DNA of 12,294 bases, taken from positions 6,606 to 18,899 of the forward strand of contig MGNX01000113.1 of the NCBI GenBank assembly GCA_001796935.1, read 5' to 3'. Source of the stretch: Chloroflexi bacterium RBG_16_60_22. GTDB lineage: Bacteria; Chloroflexota; Dehalococcoidia; Dehalococcoidales; RBG-16-60-22. The notes under the pieces were generated by a model. It saw nothing but the letters and a program-made list of their open reading frames with translations, had not been told where the DNA came from and searched no databases. A program made the position numbers and the translations under genes. This document shows, piece after piece, positions 1 through 7,947 of the stretch (positions are counted from its first letter, which is position 1; the number at the start of each line of letters is the position of its first letter).

Positions 1-1
1 C

Positions 2-1315
2 GTGGAGGGCAAGAAGCGGCCAACCGCGGCCGACCCGGCCCGGCTCCGCCGGCTGGCTGACCACCTCCGGGAGATAAACCGGAAACCCCCCATTTCCATG
101 TGGAAGATACCGGGCCGGACCAGGGCCCATGTCTGCTACGGCTGTGTCATCGGTTGCGACCGCCAGATGTACACCGGCGAGGACGGGCGGCGCTACAAGC
201 ACTTCTGCCAGCCGACCGATGTTTATCGCGCCCCGGCGTTGGAGCGCTACGGCGGCTGGAACGAAGTGCAGCTGCTGGCTATCAGGTTGTGTGACGGCTA
301 CGGGCTGGATACTACCGTGATGAAGGGCCTTATCGGCTGGGTTATCGCCGGAATGCGTCAGGGTCTCTTGAGCGAAGCTGACACCGGGCTGCCGCTATCG
401 GGGGTCGGCACCGCCGGGTTTATCGAGGCGCTCACCCGCATGATTTCCTTCCGGGAGGGGTTCGGGGACACGCTCGCCCGGGGCACCATCGCCGCCGCGG
501 AAGCGGTCGGCGCCGAAGCGAAAGCGATGCTGCACGATTTCATCGGAACGCGCGCCGGGGAGAACAAGGACTACGACCCCCGCTTGATGGCGACCACGGC
601 TCTTCTCTATGCCACCGAGCCGAGAAGGCCGATACAGCAGCTGCATGACGTGGCCGGCCCGGTAATGGGCTGGCTGGGCTGGGGAGGGGGAGGCGCGGCC
701 GGCCCTCCCTTTTCCGACGCCCAGCTCCGCGACGTCGCGCTGAAGTTCTGGGGTAGCGAGATTGCCGGCGACTTCTCTACCTACGAAGGCAAGGCGCAGG
801 CGGCCAGGCTGATTCAGGACCGCACCTGCGCCAAGGAAAGCCTCGTCCTGTGCGATATGAGGTGGCCGCTTAACCTGGCCTACTTCCCTTCCGGCTATAC
901 CGGCGAGACCGGGCTGGAAAGCCGGATTCTCTCGGCGATTACCGGGAAAGAGCGGGACGCCGCCGGACTGCAAAAAGAGGGGGAGAGAATCTTCAATACG
1001 CAGCGGGCGGTGCTGCTCCGGGAGGGGTGGGAGCCGCGCCGGGATGATGCCCCGCTGGACTACTATTTCCAGGAGCCCCTGAAACAGGGGGAGCTGTTTT
1101 ACAGCCCCGACTGCCTGGCGCCGGACGGTCGCGGGCAGACGATATCCCGCCGGGGAGCTGTCGTCGATAGGGGAGCGTTCGAGGCGATGAAGCAGGAGTA
1201 TTACGCCAGCCGCGGTTGGGATATTGCCAGCGGCCTCCCCACGCGGGCCGGACTGGAAGAGCTTCAGCTCGGGGATATCGCCCGTGACCTGGCGCCAAGG
1301 GGGCTTTTAAGGTAA
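2..1315 (+). CDS. AOR-family oxidoreductase, 5'-truncated by window (divergent paralogue)
   Basis: C-terminal part (437 residues) of an aldehyde:ferredoxin oxidoreductase family protein; the reading frame is open to the window edge, so the GTG at position 2 is probably not the start. Full AORs run about 600-680 residues, and the first cluster cysteine lies near residue 288 in the Pyrococcus furiosus enzyme but at residue 45 here, so about 240 N-terminal residues are outside. Seen directly: CxxCxxxC at C45/C48/C52 and a distal Cys (C284, with C276 nearby), expected to hold a 4Fe-4S cluster; a DGYGLD motif matching the pterin-binding DxxGL(D/C) motif; YDPR; and the C-terminal YYxxRGWD signature. 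Odd: no GPEYET segment follows the cysteines, the usual tungsten-side His position reads as Gln (Q212), and the second DxxGLC motif begins with Glu (E279). Known family role: ferredoxin-dependent oxidation of aldehydes or related substrates at a W-bis-pterin centre. The substrate cannot be read from sequence. Confidence 0.88.
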   Translation: MEGKKRPTAADPARLRRLADHLREINRKPPISMWKIPGRTRAHVCYGCVIGCDRQMYTGEDGRRYKHFCQPTDVYRAPALERYGGWNEVQLLAIRLCDGYGLDTTVMKGLIGWVIAGMRQGLLSEADTGLPLSGVGTAGFIEALTRMISFREGFGDTLARGTIAAAEAVGAEAKAMLHDFIGTRAGENKDYDPRLMATTALLYATEPRRPIQQLHDVAGPVMGWLGWGGGGAAGPPFSDAQLRDVALKFWGSEIAGDFSTYEGKAQAARLIQDRTCAKESLVLCDMRWPLNLAYFPSGYTGETGLESRILSAITGKERDAAGLQKEGERIFNTQRAVLLREGWEPRRDDAPLDYYFQEPLKQGELFYSPDCLAPDGRGQTISRRGAVVDRGAFEAMKQEYYASRGWDIASGLPTRAGLEELQLGDIARDLAPRGLLR

Positions 1316-1325
1316 GTCCCTCGTT

Positions 1326-1366
1326 TTGCGATACAGGCAGGTTTTTGTTACACTTGATGTTAACAT
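1326..1366 (+). promoter_or_regulatory. Candidate promoter with 10-bp palindrome between the two AOR genes
   Basis: In the 92-base gap between the AOR genes, TTGCGA (1326-1331) and TACACT (1349-1354) are spaced 17 bases apart, each matching 4 of 6 consensus bases of a sigma-70 type promoter. A perfect palindrome, ATGTTAACAT (1357-1366), lies at the expected transcription start and could be an operator. Both hexamers are weak and the assignment is tentative; the two genes may instead be co-transcribed. Confidence 0.3.
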
Positions 1367-1407
1367 GACTTCATCCGGGGGAAATTTCAGCTAAGGAGAC
1401 GAGATAA

Positions 1408-3255
1408 ATGACCAGAAAAACAGCGGGCGGCTACAACGGGAAAATCCTGAGGGTAAATCTCAGTAAAAGGACCACCAAGGCTGAGGAGCTTGACGAGCTG
1501 TTCTGCCGGCGGTACCTCGGCGGCGCCGGGTTCGTGGCCTATTACCTCTGGAAGGAAGTGAAAAAGGGAACGGACGCGCTGGGGCCGGACAACAGGCTGA
1601 TATTCGCCCTGGGGCCGGTTTCCGGGACGAACCTGCCGGGGGCGGCCCGCCACTGCGTCGGCGCCAAGTCGCCCCTGACCGGCGGCATCGCCAAGGCCGA
1701 GGTCGGCGGCTTCTGGATGGCGGAAATGAAGCGCGCCGGCTATGACGCCATCATCATCGAAGGCAGGGCCGCTAAGCCAGTTTATCTGTGGATACAGGAC
1801 GGTAAGGCGGAAATCAGGGACGCCGGTCACCTCTGGGGCAAGGAGACGCGGGAAACGGAGGCCGCCGTGCGCGCCGAACTGGGCGACGACCGCATCCAGC
1901 TGGCCATGATTGGACCGGCCGGGGAGAACCTGGTGCGCTACGCCTGCATCATGCACGGCTGCCATGATGCGGCGGGGCGCGGAGGCGTGGGGGCGGTCAT
2001 GGGCTCCAAGAACCTCAAGGCGGTGGCCGTCCGGGGGCACCACCTGCCCGAGGTGGCGGACCGCGAGCGCATCAAGGAGATAAGGCAGTCCCTCAGCAAG
2101 CCCCATCACTTCTCCGAATATGGCACCGGCGGCCCGGAACTGCCGGGGATGGAGGCCGTGGGCAACCTGCCGGTGCGCAACTTCCGCGACGGCCTGTTCC
2201 CGGCCGTCAACCAGATACACGCCGGCGTGATGAAGAAATCGGATATGTGGGTCGGCATGGACGGCTGCTATGCCTGCCCGGTGCGTTGTAAAAAGACCGT
2301 CCGGTTCGAAGAGCCGTACCGGGTGGACGCCGCCTACGGCGGGCCGGAGTACGAGACGATAGCCGCCGTCGGGTCTAACTGCGGCATGACCGATGTCAAG
2401 GTTATTATCCGGGCCAACGAGCGGTGCGGGGCCTACTCTCTGGACACGATTTCCACGGGCTCGGTCATCGCCTTTGCCATGGAGTGCTACGAGAAAGGCC
2501 TGCTGACCAGGAAGGATACCGGCGGCATCGACTTGAGGTTCGGCCACGGCGAGGCCATGCTCCAGGCCATCGACCTCATCGCGCGGCGCGAGGGCATCGG
2601 CGCCCTGCTGGCCGAAGGTACCGCCCGCATGGCCCAGAAAATCGGCCGGGGCTCGGCGGACTTCGCCATGCAGGTCAAGGGACTGGAGGCCGGCATGCAC
2701 GACCCCCGCACCAAGGTGGGGCTGGGCCTCGGCTTCATGGTCACGCCCGCCGGGGCCGACCACTGCTGCAATATCATGGACGCCTTTTACGCGCAGGAGC
2801 CCATGCTGAAACCCGTCCATCCCATGGGCATACTGGACCCCGTGGCTCTCATGGACATCGGACCCCACAAGGTGGAGCTGTTCAAACTGTCGCAGTCCAA
2901 GGCGATTATCGACGACTCCCTGGCGACCTGCGTCTTCCTGGGGTACTCCTACCAGCTGGCCGCCGATACCCTGGCGGCGGTAACCGGGTGGGACACCGGG
3001 CCGGCCGAGCTGGTGAAAATCGCCGAGCGCATCCTGACGGTGTTCCGGCTGTTCAACCTTCGGGAAGGGTTTACCGCGGCCGACGACGTGATGCCGAAGC
3101 GCTTCTTCCAGCCCAAGACGGACGGTGTCCTCGCCGATATGAAGCTCGACCCGGCTGCCTTCGATAAGGCCCGGCGCTTCTATTACGCCCTGATGGGCTG
3201 GGACCCCGAGGGGGTGCCCCTGCCGGAAAAGGTGGAGTCCCTGTACATCGAGTAG
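1408..3255 (+). CDS. Aldehyde:ferredoxin oxidoreductase (tungsten-dependent AOR family)
   Basis: Complete 615-residue AOR, close to the usual family length. The ATG follows AAGGAG (1393-1398) at 9 bases. The N-terminal domain carries GGYNGKILRVNLS, LGGAGF, and the GP(V/A)SGT and KSPLTGG segments that form the pterin pocket (about residues 1-210). The cluster cysteines are C287, C290, C294 and C508, almost the same numbering as recalled for P. furiosus AOR (288, 291, 295, 494). GPEYET (E314/E316) and the His of GADH (H452) match the recalled tungsten-side Glu and His. DPR and a C-terminal YYxxMGWD are also present. In the first DxxGL(D/C) motif Asp is replaced by Gly and Gly by Ser (CGAYSLD), whereas the second keeps Asp (D503). 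Expected cytoplasmic and ferredoxin-linked. No ferredoxin, molybdopterin-biosynthesis or transporter gene lies beside it in view, so the substrate and electron partner are unknown. Confidence 0.95.
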   Translation: MTRKTAGGYNGKILRVNLSKRTTKAEELDELFCRRYLGGAGFVAYYLWKEVKKGTDALGPDNRLIFALGPVSGTNLPGAARHCVGAKSPLTGGIAKAEVGGFWMAEMKRAGYDAIIIEGRAAKPVYLWIQDGKAEIRDAGHLWGKETRETEAAVRAELGDDRIQLAMIGPAGENLVRYACIMHGCHDAAGRGGVGAVMGSKNLKAVAVRGHHLPEVADRERIKEIRQSLSKPHHFSEYGTGGPELPGMEAVGNLPVRNFRDGLFPAVNQIHAGVMKKSDMWVGMDGCYACPVRCKKTVRFEEPYRVDAAYGGPEYETIAAVGSNCGMTDVKVIIRANERCGAYSLDTISTGSVIAFAMECYEKGLLTRKDTGGIDLRFGHGEAMLQAIDLIARREGIGALLAEGTARMAQKIGRGSADFAMQVKGLEAGMHDPRTKVGLGLGFMVTPAGADHCCNIMDAFYAQEPMLKPVHPMGILDPVALMDIGPHKVELFKLSQSKAIIDDSLATCVFLGYSYQLAADTLAAVTGWDTGPAELVKIAERILTVFRLFNLREGFTAADDVMPKRFFQPKTDGVLADMKLDPAAFDKARRFYYALMGWDPEGVPLPEKVESLYIE

Positions 3256-3266
3256 GCGGTCGTTTT

Positions 3267-3290
3267 ATCGGGGCAGGGAAACGCCCCGAT
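3267..3290. terminator. Stem-loop between convergent genes, possible bidirectional terminator
   Basis: A perfect 8-bp inverted repeat, ATCGGGGC (3267-3274) and GCCCCGAT (3283-3290), with an 8-base loop, sits 12 bases after the AOR stop and 39 bases from the convergent GT-C stop. The position suits a terminator for both transcripts, but neither side is followed by a run of U in the RNA, so intrinsic termination is not assured. Confidence 0.4.
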
Positions 3291-3328
3291 GGAATGCTCC
3301 TTCCGGTTACCGGGTCGGTCGCGGGCCG

Positions 3329-4780
3329 TCACCGGGCTTGGTCATATAGATACACGTTGTCGCTGACTTTCTGAAGGTCGGGATTGGAGCACTCGTCGCG
3401 GGTGTAAACAATCGATATCCCGTTTTGCCTTAAAAAATCGGTATCCTGGCAGCCGCCGTCCAGGAAGTCTTTTGCCCGCCGGGTTATTTTATCCGGGGCC
3501 ACGTGCAGCCGGGCATAGACGTACTTGCCGGTAATGGCGGAAAAAGAGGTAGCCTTCCACGGGTCCAGTATGGCCAGCCGGTAGTTATCGCCGATGTTGT
3601 CTCTGATCCAGGTGAACGCTTCGTAGTCCGTGGTATCGATGATATTGTAGTACGGGATATGCTGCCGGACGGGTATACCCAGCCATAAGACGATGACGAT
3701 AATCGCCGCCGCGAAAATGTAGCCGATTCTCCGGGCGGGCCAAGGCAGCTTCCATCTCTCGGGCAGCTGTATGTTCCTGAGCATCATCAGGCCGGCCCCG
3801 GCGCTGATGCCCAGCATCATGAAGGTATAGAGTATCCCCCGCAGATATATCGCGTCCACGCCGTAATGCAGCGTATAGAAGGTGGCCAGCATGGCCACCA
3901 TCACCAGCAGCCCCAGGGCCAGCCCGTAATTGGTGGTGCCCCTCCTCCAGGCGAGCCAGAAGGTGCCGAGGATGCTCAGGGCCACGGGTAAATAGCCGAA
4001 GGTCCTGACGATGTACGGCAAATCATGAAACCCCGGCAGCCCTTTCGGGGTGAACAGGGACACCGCGGTACCGGATATCAGGTCATACGTCCAGGGGAGC
4101 GTTATTAAAAAGGGAACGGCCCCGGCCAGTATCAGGATAATGCCGTGCCTCGGTTCCTGCTTCAGGTAAAACAGGACGGACGGCGCGATTATCAGGATGA
4201 AGATTATTACCGAGGTGGGGTGGGTTATCAGCAGGAAAACGGCGAAGATAAACAGCGCCAGGTAAGCCCCCGGGTTCCGCAGGTAAAAGATAATAAAGAG
4301 CGATAGGGGAATGAACGGCAATGCCAGGGACACCGGTACCAGGAAACCCGGCCCCAGTATGCCGACGGTCGTTGGTATCAGGCACGTAAAGAAAGCCGCT
4401 TCCCGGCCGAACCCGCTTCTCCTCCCCATGACGAATACGGAAAAGACCGTTATCATGAAAAGGATGCCCGGGAAATACCGGAAAATGGTCATCCAGTCGA
4501 GCCCGCTTATCCGGTAGAGCACCCCGAACAGGATATGAAAGCCGAGTTCCAGGAGGGATACCAGGCTCGTAGTGGCTTGGCCGGTGAAGGGCAGGGGGTG
4601 AAAAATGTCTCCCGACCTTATCAGGGCGTCCGAGTAGGCCAGCTGGACCCATTCGTCGAGGTGGACGGGGTAGGGGTAGCTGGTATGTGGGATGAAAGCT
4701 ATGTAAAAAGCCAGGGCCAGTATCGGCACCACCAGGAGATAGTCGTAGCGGGCCGGGCGCGGCAGGCTCGGTAAGCTCAT
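3329..4780 (-). CDS. Polytopic membrane glycosyltransferase, GT-C-like
   Basis: 483-residue integral membrane protein with about 11 hydrophobic segments (roughly 14-30, 74-90, 102-118, two in 128-167, two in 172-206, 212-229, 263-278, 285-304, 317-334 and 352-370). After the first helix lies HLDEW (D42, E43), the acidic pair in the first external loop seen in GT-C enzymes that use polyprenyl-phosphate sugars. A soluble tail of about 110 residues (372-483) contains DYEAFTWIRDN and LDPWKATSFSAITG, resembling the extracellular C-terminal regions of some large GT-C proteins. The ATG is preceded by GGAGAG at 8 bases. It is the last gene of the leftward group, 72 bases after the GT2 gene, whose product could make its donor. 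Predicted role (inference): transfer of a sugar to a lipid or protein acceptor on the outer face. It is too divergent to assign to ArnT, PMT or STT3 subfamilies by eye. Confidence 0.72.
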   Translation of the reverse strand: MSLPSLPRPARYDYLLVVPILALAFYIAFIPHTSYPYPVHLDEWVQLAYSDALIRSGDIFHPLPFTGQATTSLVSLLELGFHILFGVLYRISGLDWMTIFRYFPGILFMITVFSVFVMGRRSGFGREAAFFTCLIPTTVGILGPGFLVPVSLALPFIPLSLFIIFYLRNPGAYLALFIFAVFLLITHPTSVIIFILIIAPSVLFYLKQEPRHGIILILAGAVPFLITLPWTYDLISGTAVSLFTPKGLPGFHDLPYIVRTFGYLPVALSILGTFWLAWRRGTTNYGLALGLLVMVAMLATFYTLHYGVDAIYLRGILYTFMMLGISAGAGLMMLRNIQLPERWKLPWPARRIGYIFAAAIIVIVLWLGIPVRQHIPYYNIIDTTDYEAFTWIRDNIGDNYRLAILDPWKATSFSAITGKYVYARLHVAPDKITRRAKDFLDGGCQDTDFLRQNGISIVYTRDECSNPDLQKVSDNVYLYDQAR

Positions 4781-4852
4781 CTCAGACTCTCTCCGGTCCG
4801 GTTTTTTCCCCGGCAGACCGCCGGATTACCTGGCTCGTGACAAGGTGGGTTT

Positions 4853-5755
4853 TTATTTCCGGCCCAACCGATGTGCCAGTACGTCCAGTATCAACCCGGT
4901 GCTGATAATCAACGTGCCGACGGTAATCAGCAGCATCGACATCAGGGCGGAGCCCACCTGCATTATCTGGATGGCACGGAGCGCATAAATTACCAGGATG
5001 CCGAAATAAACACCCAGCAGGATGAGAATCCCGCCGATGATGCCGAAGAACAGCAGCGGCCGTCTCTCGGAAATCATTACCATAATCCGCCGCATCACGC
5101 CCAGGCCGTGCGCCACCGGGTTCAACGTCGAACCGTCCCGCGTGTACTCAACCGTTATGGGTATTTCCCTTATTTTCAGTCCCTTGTGAGCGGCTTCCGA
5201 TACTATCTCGGCAGATATGGACATACCGGTTTCCTTCAACTCCAGGGTTTTGATGGCCTTGCGGGAATATGCCCTGAAACCGGATTCGGTATCGGAAAGT
5301 TTTCCCTTCGAGGCGATGTTCACCAGGTTGGTCAGGAATTTCTGGCCCAGGCGGCGGTAGCGGGGGATGGCGTTCTTCTGCATCTGCCTCGACCCGATAA
5401 CGACATCGGCACCCTCCGTCACGGCTTTTACCAGTTGCGGAATCTCGTCAGGATTGTGCTGTGCATCGGCGTCCAGGATAACCAGCACGTCCGGGTCGCG
5501 TTGCCTGGCCTCGGCGAATATACTCTGGATGGTGCTGCCGTAGCCTCTATTCCCGTCGTGGCTGACCACCGTAGCCCCGGCCAGCCCGGCCAGCATGGCC
5601 GTGCGGTCGTGACTGCCGTCATTTACGACCACCACCTCGGCGGCGTTCCGCCGGGAAAGTAAAACGACCCCGCTGATGTATTTTTCTTCGTTGTAAGCCG
5701 GTATGCCGACAATGACCCTGCAGGGAGCGGCTTTATCTTTTTCCTTCGCTGGCAT
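4853..5755 (-). CDS. GT2 glycosyltransferase, polyprenyl/dolichyl-phosphate sugar synthase-like
   Basis: About 300-residue GT-A enzyme. Counting from the ATG at 5761: the opening strand IVGIPAYNEE (17-26) and VVVNDGSHDRT (44-54) bind the nucleotide sugar, DAD (97-99) is the metal-binding DxD motif, and GSRQM (123-127) and TESGFRAYSR (158-167) are typical of the DPM1/DPG-synthase group. Two membrane helices (about 237-260 and 270-293) anchor the C terminus. Such enzymes move a sugar from NDP-sugar to polyprenyl phosphate on the cytoplasmic face. Two ATGs lie two codons apart (5761 and 5755). The AAAGGA motif abuts the first but stands 5 bases from the second, so 5755 was chosen. It lies between the ABC exporter (about 150 bases upstream) and the GT-C gene (72 bases downstream), suggesting it supplies lipid-linked sugar to the latter. 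The sugar is not identifiable from sequence. Confidence 0.88.
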   Translation of the reverse strand: MPAKEKDKAAPCRVIVGIPAYNEEKYISGVVLLSRRNAAEVVVVNDGSHDRTAMLAGLAGATVVSHDGNRGYGSTIQSIFAEARQRDPDVLVILDADAQHNPDEIPQLVKAVTEGADVVIGSRQMQKNAIPRYRRLGQKFLTNLVNIASKGKLSDTESGFRAYSRKAIKTLELKETGMSISAEIVSEAAHKGLKIREIPITVEYTRDGSTLNPVAHGLGVMRRIMVMISERRPLLFFGIIGGILILLGVYFGILVIYALRAIQIMQVGSALMSMLLITVGTLIISTGLILDVLAHRLGRK

Positions 5756-5761
5756 GGCCAT

Positions 5762-5913
5762 CCTTTGTTGTCCCGGCTTTGACCGGGTCCGAATTAATGT
5801 TATTTTACTCTTTCAAGCCCCTGAGGGCAATCGGAATAATTGAACCGGCATTTTATTCGTTAATTAATTATCCGGGATATTGCAACTCTCGTGCCAGGGC
5901 GGTTTTTCAACGC
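5762..5913 (-). promoter_or_regulatory. AT-rich spacer upstream of the GT2 gene, possible internal promoter
   Basis: The spacer between the ABC exporter stop and the GT2 start is clearly richer in A/T than the genes around it, with TTAATTAA near 5860-5867 and, on the minus strand, TAAAAT (5855-5850). This suggests an internal promoter for the GT2 and GT-C genes, but I could not find a -35/-10 pair with correct spacing, so the call rests on composition and location only. Confidence 0.2.
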
Positions 5914-7698
5914 TTACGTCCCCTGGCTTGAATAAAGTTCATGATATGCGCCTCGCCTGGCCATCAGCTCCCGGTGAGTACCCTCCTCCAGCACGCGCCC
6001 GTCTCCCATGACGATTATTTTATCCGATTTGACTATCGTGGACAGGCGGTGGGCGATGATAATCACGGTATGGTCCCGGGAGATATCATCGATGGCTTTC
6101 TGGACGGCGGCCTCGGAGATATTGTCCAGGGCATTGGTGGCCTCGTCAAAAATCAGTATTTCCGGGTTGCGTATCATCGCCCGTGCCACGGCGATGCGCT
6201 GCCGCTGGCCGCCGGACAGCCTCATCCCCTTGTCCCCGACCGGCGTATCATAGCCTTCCGGCATCCGGGAAATAAAGCTATCGGCATCGGCATACCGGGC
6301 GGCCCGGACCACTTCTTCGTCGGAGTATTTCGACCCGAAGGTAATGTTGTTGCGAATCGTGTCATTGAAGATAAAGGTCTCCTGGCTGACGAACCCGATT
6401 TTACCCAGCCAGGACCGTGTTTCACATTCGGTGATATTTACGCCATCGATTCTGATTTCCCCGTCATCGACGTCAAACAGGCGAAGTATCAGGCTGACGA
6501 TGGTGGACTTGCCCGCCCCGGAACGGCCGACGATGGCCGTCGTCTTCCCCTTCTCGAAGTAGACCGAGACTTTGTTCAGGATATCCTTGCGCCCTTTGTA
6601 GTTAAAAGAGACGTCAGCGAACTCAATACTCGTTTTGAAAGATTCCAGCTCGCGGTGGCCGTCCTTGATGCTGGACAGCCTTTCGTTCAGCAACTCGTGG
6701 ACCGTTTCGCAGTTAGGGAGCGAAGCAACAATCTGCATGGTGGCATTGGCGATGCCGCCCATAATCGGTACCATCCGGAAAACGGCGAAGGCAAAAGTAC
6801 CGAAGACGGGAATCAGGGTGTTGAAGCTTCCGGGGTTGATTACCCTGATGGAAATTGCGACCAGGCCGATGAAAAGGTAAAGGACTACCATGAGGATGGG
6901 ATTTAGCACCTGTTGCCAGAAATGGTTCCTGACGAAATGGCTCCAGACTCGGCGAACCGTCTGGCTGAACTTCTTTACCTGGTCGCCCGCGGTGGCGAAT
7001 ACCTTGATTTGCTTGATACCGCCGATGGTCTCGTTGAGGATGACATTACTCTCCCGCATGGCTTCGACCTGAAGGCTTGCGGAGATATAGGCGACCCGGC
7101 GCGAGAGATAGCTGGTGAATACGTAATATATTATCGCCATGATTATAAAAGCTATCGTCCCCTGCCATGAGAGGGAAAACAGCAGCAAGAGAACGGAGAT
7201 GGAGAGTATCAGCTGCGACATGAATTCCGTGCTGGCGGTGACGAGACGGGTAAGACCCTGTGGGGCGACCGTGGTATTATAGATGATGTCACCCTCCTTA
7301 TGGTCGATGAAGTATTGATAATCAGCCGTAATGAGCCGGCTGAAAATCTCCTTCTGCTGCCCTTCCACCAGCCTGGCGCCGAAGGTCACCCGGTACCTGA
7401 TGGAGACTATCTTGGTCACGAAGGCCAACCCGGCCAGGATGATAAAAAGGATGCAGTAGCCGATAAATTGGTCGGCCACCGGCAGCAGCTTGACGGTGTT
7501 TTGGAAAACGGAGAGGACGAAATTGCTCTGGTTGAGCCCCGATTCAAAGGCGGTGGTGAGGATAGGGTAGACGGCGGCGACGGTAGCGGCTTCCAGCCCG
7601 CCGACTAGTATTGAAATAACCAGCAGCAGGATAAGAGGCAGTTTATTCTGATTGAAGAAGAACCGGATGATACTTAAACCGCCCGTTTGTTTTTCCAT
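5914..7698 (-). CDS. ABC exporter, fused permease and ATPase (MsbA/lipid-flippase type)
   Basis: 594-residue half-transporter acting as a homodimer in the cytoplasmic membrane. The N-terminal transmembrane domain (about 1-330) has helices near 18-35, 78-96, 158-176, 179-195, 265-285 and 295-313. The nucleotide-binding domain (about 355-590) has Walker A GRSGAGKST (391-399), Q-loop Gln439, signature LSGGQ (494-498), Walker B ILIFDE (514-519), D-loop ALD (523-525) and H-loop His550, so it should hydrolyse ATP. Family members export lipids, glycolipids, peptides or drugs; the neighbouring glycosyltransferases and NDP-sugar genes favour a lipid-linked glycan (inference). The ATG at 7698 has no recognisable Shine-Dalgarno, and no other start codon lies between it and the in-frame stop about 18 codons upstream, so this start is forced. 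A TATTAT box about 10 bases upstream could give a leaderless transcript. Confidence 0.93.
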   Translation of the reverse strand: MEKQTGGLSIIRFFFNQNKLPLILLLVISILVGGLEAATVAAVYPILTTAFESGLNQSNFVLSVFQNTVKLLPVADQFIGYCILFIILAGLAFVTKIVSIRYRVTFGARLVEGQQKEIFSRLITADYQYFIDHKEGDIIYNTTVAPQGLTRLVTASTEFMSQLILSISVLLLLFSLSWQGTIAFIIMAIIYYVFTSYLSRRVAYISASLQVEAMRESNVILNETIGGIKQIKVFATAGDQVKKFSQTVRRVWSHFVRNHFWQQVLNPILMVVLYLFIGLVAISIRVINPGSFNTLIPVFGTFAFAVFRMVPIMGGIANATMQIVASLPNCETVHELLNERLSSIKDGHRELESFKTSIEFADVSFNYKGRKDILNKVSVYFEKGKTTAIVGRSGAGKSTIVSLILRLFDVDDGEIRIDGVNITECETRSWLGKIGFVSQETFIFNDTIRNNITFGSKYSDEEVVRAARYADADSFISRMPEGYDTPVGDKGMRLSGGQRQRIAVARAMIRNPEILIFDEATNALDNISEAAVQKAIDDISRDHTVIIIAHRLSTIVKSDKIIVMGDGRVLEEGTHRELMARRGAYHELYSSQGT

Positions 7699-7870
7699 AT
7701 CAGTTAGAATAATAGCCGGGCCGGGACCGGGGTATGCCGATATTCGGAGTTATGAATTGTTGCTAGATTATACATCGCCCGCGGCTGGCAATACAAGGTT
7801 TGCGCCGGATAATCGGCGGAAATCCCCGGCTGGAGAACGCCCGGTGCCGCTGTTGCCATGCAGGACATAA

Positions 7871-7897
7871 GTCAATATATTATACTGTAATATAGAC
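7871..7897. repeat. Inverted repeat overlapping the leftward promoter
   Basis: TATATTA (7876-7882) and TAATATA (7888-7894) form a perfect 7-bp inverted repeat around a 5-base centre, flanked by GTC (7871-7873) and GAC (7895-7897). It covers the minus-strand -10 box, so it could be an operator. An adjacent short palindrome, GACA-AA-TGTC (7895-7904), overlaps the -35. A/T-rich sequence forms such repeats easily by chance. Confidence 0.4.
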
Positions 7898-7906
7898 AAA
7901 TGTCAC
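7879..7906 (-). promoter_or_regulatory. Leftward promoter for the ABC exporter / glycosyltransferase group
   Basis: On the minus strand GTGACA (7906-7901, 5 of 6 consensus bases) and a perfect TATAAT (7884-7879) are separated by 16 bases. Transcription would begin near 7872, giving a leader of about 170 bases before the exporter ATG. Confidence 0.55.
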
Positions 7907-7947
7907 ATTTTCAGGCTAAAATAAAGCCAATTACCCGTGGACTGGCG

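Noticed and set aside
1387..2868. 493-codon open frame on the minus strand
   Set aside because: It lies antisense to the well-supported AOR gene. Its translation is rich in Gly, His, Ala and Arg with no recognisable domain, as expected for a shadow frame in GC-rich DNA.
4810..4824. CCGGC-N5-GCCGG hairpin between the GT2 and GT-C genes
   Set aside because: Only a 5-bp stem, and on the transcribed minus strand it is followed by A-rich rather than U-rich sequence, so it is unlikely to terminate transcription.
4871..5662. 263-codon open frame on the plus strand
   Set aside because: Antisense to the GT2 gene, which has clear motifs; low-complexity Gln/Arg/His-rich translation.
5756..5761. Upstream ATG as start of the GT2 gene
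   Set aside because: The only Shine-Dalgarno-like sequence directly abuts this ATG, leaving no spacer; the ATG two codons later is correctly spaced.
5893..5927. GCCAGGG/CCCTGGC inverted repeat at the end of the exporter gene
   Set aside because: The 7-bp stem has a 21-base loop, one arm lies inside the coding sequence, and no T-run follows on the minus strand; not convincing as a terminator.
7652..7870. 72-codon frame entering the divergent intergenic region
   Set aside because: It begins inside the exporter gene on the opposite strand, has no ribosome binding site, and its translation is Pro/Arg/Ser-rich without a recognisable domain.
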